DNA from: an uncultured Ruminococcus sp.
Lineage (GTDB): Bacteria > Bacillota > Clostridia > Oscillospirales > Ruminococcaceae
Direction of reading: 5' to 3'
NCBI GenBank assembly: GCA_910584195.1
Contig: CAJTYV010000066.1
Location: 1-7,716, forward strand
Length of the DNA: 7,716 nt
Every line of letters starts with the position of its first letter. Position 1 is the stretch's first letter. Below, in pieces: positions 5,978 through 7,716 of this stretch. The notes beneath the pieces are model-generated. The model searched no databases. It was not told the DNA's origin and saw only the letters and a list, made by a program, of their open reading frames with translations. The position numbers and the translations under genes are program-made.

Positions 5978-7378
5978 ATGTTCATTGGAAGAAAATCGGA
6001 ATTGAAATTACTGGAAAATCTCTATGCAAGAGATGATTTTCAGTTTCTTGTTATGTACGGTCGGCGTAGAGTAGGAAAAACATCATTGCTACGGGAATTT
6101 TCAAAAAAACACAGGACGATTTTGTTTTCTGCTCAGGAAAAGAACGATGCTTTGAATTTGGAGGACTTTTCAAAAACAGTTCAGCGGCATTTTGACGGCA
6201 GCTTTTTCGGAACATTTTCCGGATGGGAAACTGCTTTTCAATATATCGGAGAAAAAACTTCAAATAAAAAAACAGTTCTGATCATTGACGAATTTCCGTT
6301 TGTGGCAAGTGAAAATCCCTCTGTGAAAAGCATTTTGCAGCACACCATTGACCATAGCTGGAAAGAAAAAAATATTTTTTTGATTCTCTGTGGTTCGAGC
6401 GTCAGCTTTATGGAGAATGAAGTGATGGGTTATAAAAGTCCGTTATATGGACGTTCTACCAGTCAATTGGAAGTGCAATCCTTTGATTATTTTGACAGTT
6501 CTCTATTTTTTCCGAACTATTCCAATGTAGATAAATTGCTTGCTTATGGAATCCTTGGCGGTATTCCGTGTTATCTGAATACTTTTCGTGACACGTTTTC
6601 TATCGAACAAAATATTGCAGAACAAATTTTGCGAACAGGAGCATTTTTAAAAGATGAGCCACAGCTTTTACTAAAAATGGAATTGCGAGAACCGGCTGTT
6701 TATAACAGTATTTTTGAAGTAATTGCAGAAGGTGCAAGCCGTCTGAATGACATTGCTTTAAAAACCCACGAGGAAAGTCAGAAATGCTCGAAGTATATCA
6801 GTACACTTCAGACAATTAAATTAATAGAACGGATCACACCATGCGGAGATGATGCGTCTTCTAAAAAAAGTTTGTATAAAATTGCGGATAATTTTTATTT
6901 GTTCTGGTATCGTTTTGTATTTGCAAATCGCAGTTATTACGAAATGCTTGGCGACGAGGAGGCAGCAGCGGAGATTACTGAAAATTTATCTGCTTATATG
7001 GGAAGTGTTTTTGAAACGATTTGCTGTCAGTATCTGATTCGTCTTGCAAAACAGAGAAAGCTGCCGTTTGTTCCTCATGACATTGGCAGATGGTGGGGAG
7101 CAAATCCGAAGACAAAAAAGCAGGATGACATTGATATACTTGCCTTAAGTCGAAATAAAGAATCAGCAATTTTCTGTGAGTGTAAGTTTAAAAATGCTGC
7201 CTTTGACATGAAAGAATATGACGATTTTATTTGTGCATCAGAAATTTTCACACAGCCAAAAAATCGGTACTATTATCTGTTCAGCAAAGGCGGTTATACA
7301 TCAGCTGTTCGGGAGCGTGCTGAGCGAGAAAATGTGATTCTTGTGGGGATTGATGATTTGCTTCAGTTGGAGTGTTGA
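5978..7378 (+). CDS. AAA+ ATPase with C-terminal PD-(D/E)xK-like domain (ATPase_2 / DUF234 family)
   Basis: A cytoplasmic protein of 466 residues with no signal peptide or membrane segment. The N-terminal ATPase has Walker A GRRRVGKT (28-35), Walker B LIIDE (101-105) and a sensor-like strand IFLILCGSS (133-141) followed by MGYKSPLYGRS, the usual order in ATPase_2 (archaeal-type STAND-like) proteins. A winged-helix-like stretch covers about 230-300, and FYLFWYRF (306-313) marks the start of the DUF234 region. The C-terminus carries E346, RWWG (371-374), D386 in DDIDIL, and E401-C-K403, which together look like a PD-(D/E)xK nuclease core. Length is normal for the family. The biological role of these proteins is not settled; DNA-related or defence functions are possible, but nothing here proves them. 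A decayed copy of the same kind of gene lies just downstream. Confidence 0.87.
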   Translation: MFIGRKSELKLLENLYARDDFQFLVMYGRRRVGKTSLLREFSKKHRTILFSAQEKNDALNLEDFSKTVQRHFDGSFFGTFSGWETAFQYIGEKTSNKKTVLIIDEFPFVASENPSVKSILQHTIDHSWKEKNIFLILCGSSVSFMENEVMGYKSPLYGRSTSQLEVQSFDYFDSSLFFPNYSNVDKLLAYGILGGIPCYLNTFRDTFSIEQNIAEQILRTGAFLKDEPQLLLKMELREPAVYNSIFEVIAEGASRLNDIALKTHEESQKCSKYISTLQTIKLIERITPCGDDASSKKSLYKIADNFYLFWYRFVFANRSYYEMLGDEEAAAEITENLSAYMGSVFETICCQYLIRLAKQRKLPFVPHDIGRWWGANPKTKKQDDIDILALSRNKESAIFCECKFKNAAFDMKEYDDFICASEIFTQPKNRYYYLFSKGGYTSAVRERAERENVILVGIDDLLQLEC

Positions 7379-7405
7379 AGTTTGGCATTAAATTTTTTCA
7401 TCCTC

Positions 7406-7433
7406 TTGATTTTTTCTCAATCTGTGGCATGAT
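7406..7433 (+). promoter_or_regulatory. Weak, probably decayed promoter before the ATPase remnant
   Basis: TTGATT (7406-7411), a 16-base spacer and CATGAT (7428-7433) resemble a sigma-A promoter with mutations at both boxes. GCGAGG (7471-7476) then sits as a ribosome binding site before ATG 7481 and ATG 7487. The arrangement mirrors the intact ATPase gene upstream, which supports a decayed gene start. Confidence 0.3.
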
Positions 7434-7486
7434 ACTATTAATTACGATTTACTAAATCAAAACTAGATAAGCGAGGATAAATGCTT

Positions 7487-7541
7487 ATGTTCAGCAGAAA
7501 AAACTGAATTGCAATTTTTAAAAGATAAATATCTACTATGA
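7487..7541 (+). pseudogene. Remnant of the 5' end of a second ATPase_2-family gene
   Basis: The start ATGTTC, then AGAAAA, GAATTG and AATT, line up in order with the first 50 bases of the intact ATPase gene at 5978. Read in the best frame from 7503, it gives TELQFLKDKYLL and then a stop, which closely resembles the family start MFIGRKSELKLLENLY. The initiating ATG at 7487 is in a different frame, so small deletions have broken it near GGAAGA. Nothing further of the ATPase is visible downstream. It is probably a truncated paralogue or the residue of a deletion. The rest of 7379-7640 holds no gene I can support. Confidence 0.5.
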
Positions 7542-7640
7542 CCAAAAGAAAACGTTCAAGGCAAAAGAAAACGCAAGCGAAATTGTATCAAAATAAGCGT
7601 TCTTTGGCATATTAGTGCCACGAAAAAGATGCACACCGAA

Positions 7641-7664
7641 AAATCCGCTAAATATAGCGGATTT
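7641..7664 (+). terminator. Hairpin abutting the right inverted repeat
   Basis: AAATCCGCTA (7641-7650) pairs perfectly with TAGCGGATTT (7655-7664) around the 4-base loop AATA. The T-run after it is short (within ATTT), but the terminator-like hairpin of the inverted repeat follows at 7675-7702. Together they should end any transcript coming from the ATPase gene. Confidence 0.6.
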
Positions 7665-7715
7665 CAGTCTGTCGAAAAAGTCAAGCAAACGCTTGGCTTT
7701 TTTTCATAGATATGG
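7664..7715. repeat. Right copy of the 52-bp perfect terminal inverted repeat
   Basis: Exact reverse complement of bases 1-52. It contains the same imperfect 12-bp stem (7675-7686 with 7691-7702) followed by a T-run, here oriented as a terminator for + strand transcripts. Only one base (7716) lies beyond it in the window, so target-site duplications cannot be seen. Confidence 0.93.
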
Positions 7716-7716
7716 T

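Noticed and set aside
7558..7713. Open frame running through the right hairpin and inverted repeat (ending SVEKVKQTLGFFS)
   Set aside because: It is open only because the hairpin and repeat lack stops in that frame; there is no suitable start, and the repeat is explained by its palindromic structure.
1..7716. CRISPR arrays, tRNA, rRNA, transposase or integrase genes
   Set aside because: I saw no regularly spaced repeats, no tRNA or rRNA sequence, and no recombinase coding sequence on either strand.

Overview
The window reads as a chromosomal segment of an anaerobic, fibre-degrading Bacillota, most likely a Ruminococcus (R. flavefaciens / R. albus / R. champanellensis type). This rests on AT-rich coding sequence, two secreted pectinolytic proteins with type-I dockerins placed internally between domains, Thr-rich linkers, a dockerin half reading GDLCEDGKIDAFDMCLMRK, and N-terminal ricin-type (CBM13-like) beta-trefoils. 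The genus is inferred from domain style, not from a marker gene.

Layout: all protein-coding genes lie on the + strand. A 52-bp perfect inverted repeat closes the window at both ends (1-52 and 7664-7715). Each copy contains its own terminator-like hairpin, and each is followed on its inner side by a second, unrelated hairpin (52-78 and 7641-7664). Inside the left end are a good sigma-A promoter (121-149), a roughly 190-nt leader with three consecutive stem-loops (162-320), and a two-gene pectin operon. Gene 1 is a CBM13-dockerin-PL11 rhamnogalacturonan lyase split by an in-frame TAA at 2229-2231 (pieces 345-2231 and 2259-2888, same frame). Gene 2, nine bases downstream, is a 927-residue CBM13-PL1 pectate lyase-dockerin-CE12 acetylesterase (2898-5681). 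A perfect 15-bp hairpin follows it.

The second unit is a separately transcribed gene (5978-7378) for an AAA+ ATPase fused to a PD-(D/E)xK-like domain (ATPase_2/DUF234 type). Its promoter is an exact TTGACA-N17-TATAAT consensus, and an 8-bp inverted repeat brackets the -10 box. Downstream lies what looks like the decayed 5' end of a second ATPase gene of the same family (about 7406-7541), then a terminator hairpin and the right inverted repeat.

Function: the two pectin enzymes would be exported, dock on a cellulosome scaffold, and act on the pectin backbone. PL11 would cut rhamnogalacturonan I, PL1 would cut homogalacturonan, and CE12 would remove acetyl esters that block lyases. As written, the PL11 is broken, so only the PL1-CE12 protein is expected to be whole. 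The ATPase-nuclease has no obvious link to pectin. The points most worth checking are the flanking inverted repeat, the nonsense codon, the structured leader, and the ATPase gene with its decayed paralogue.
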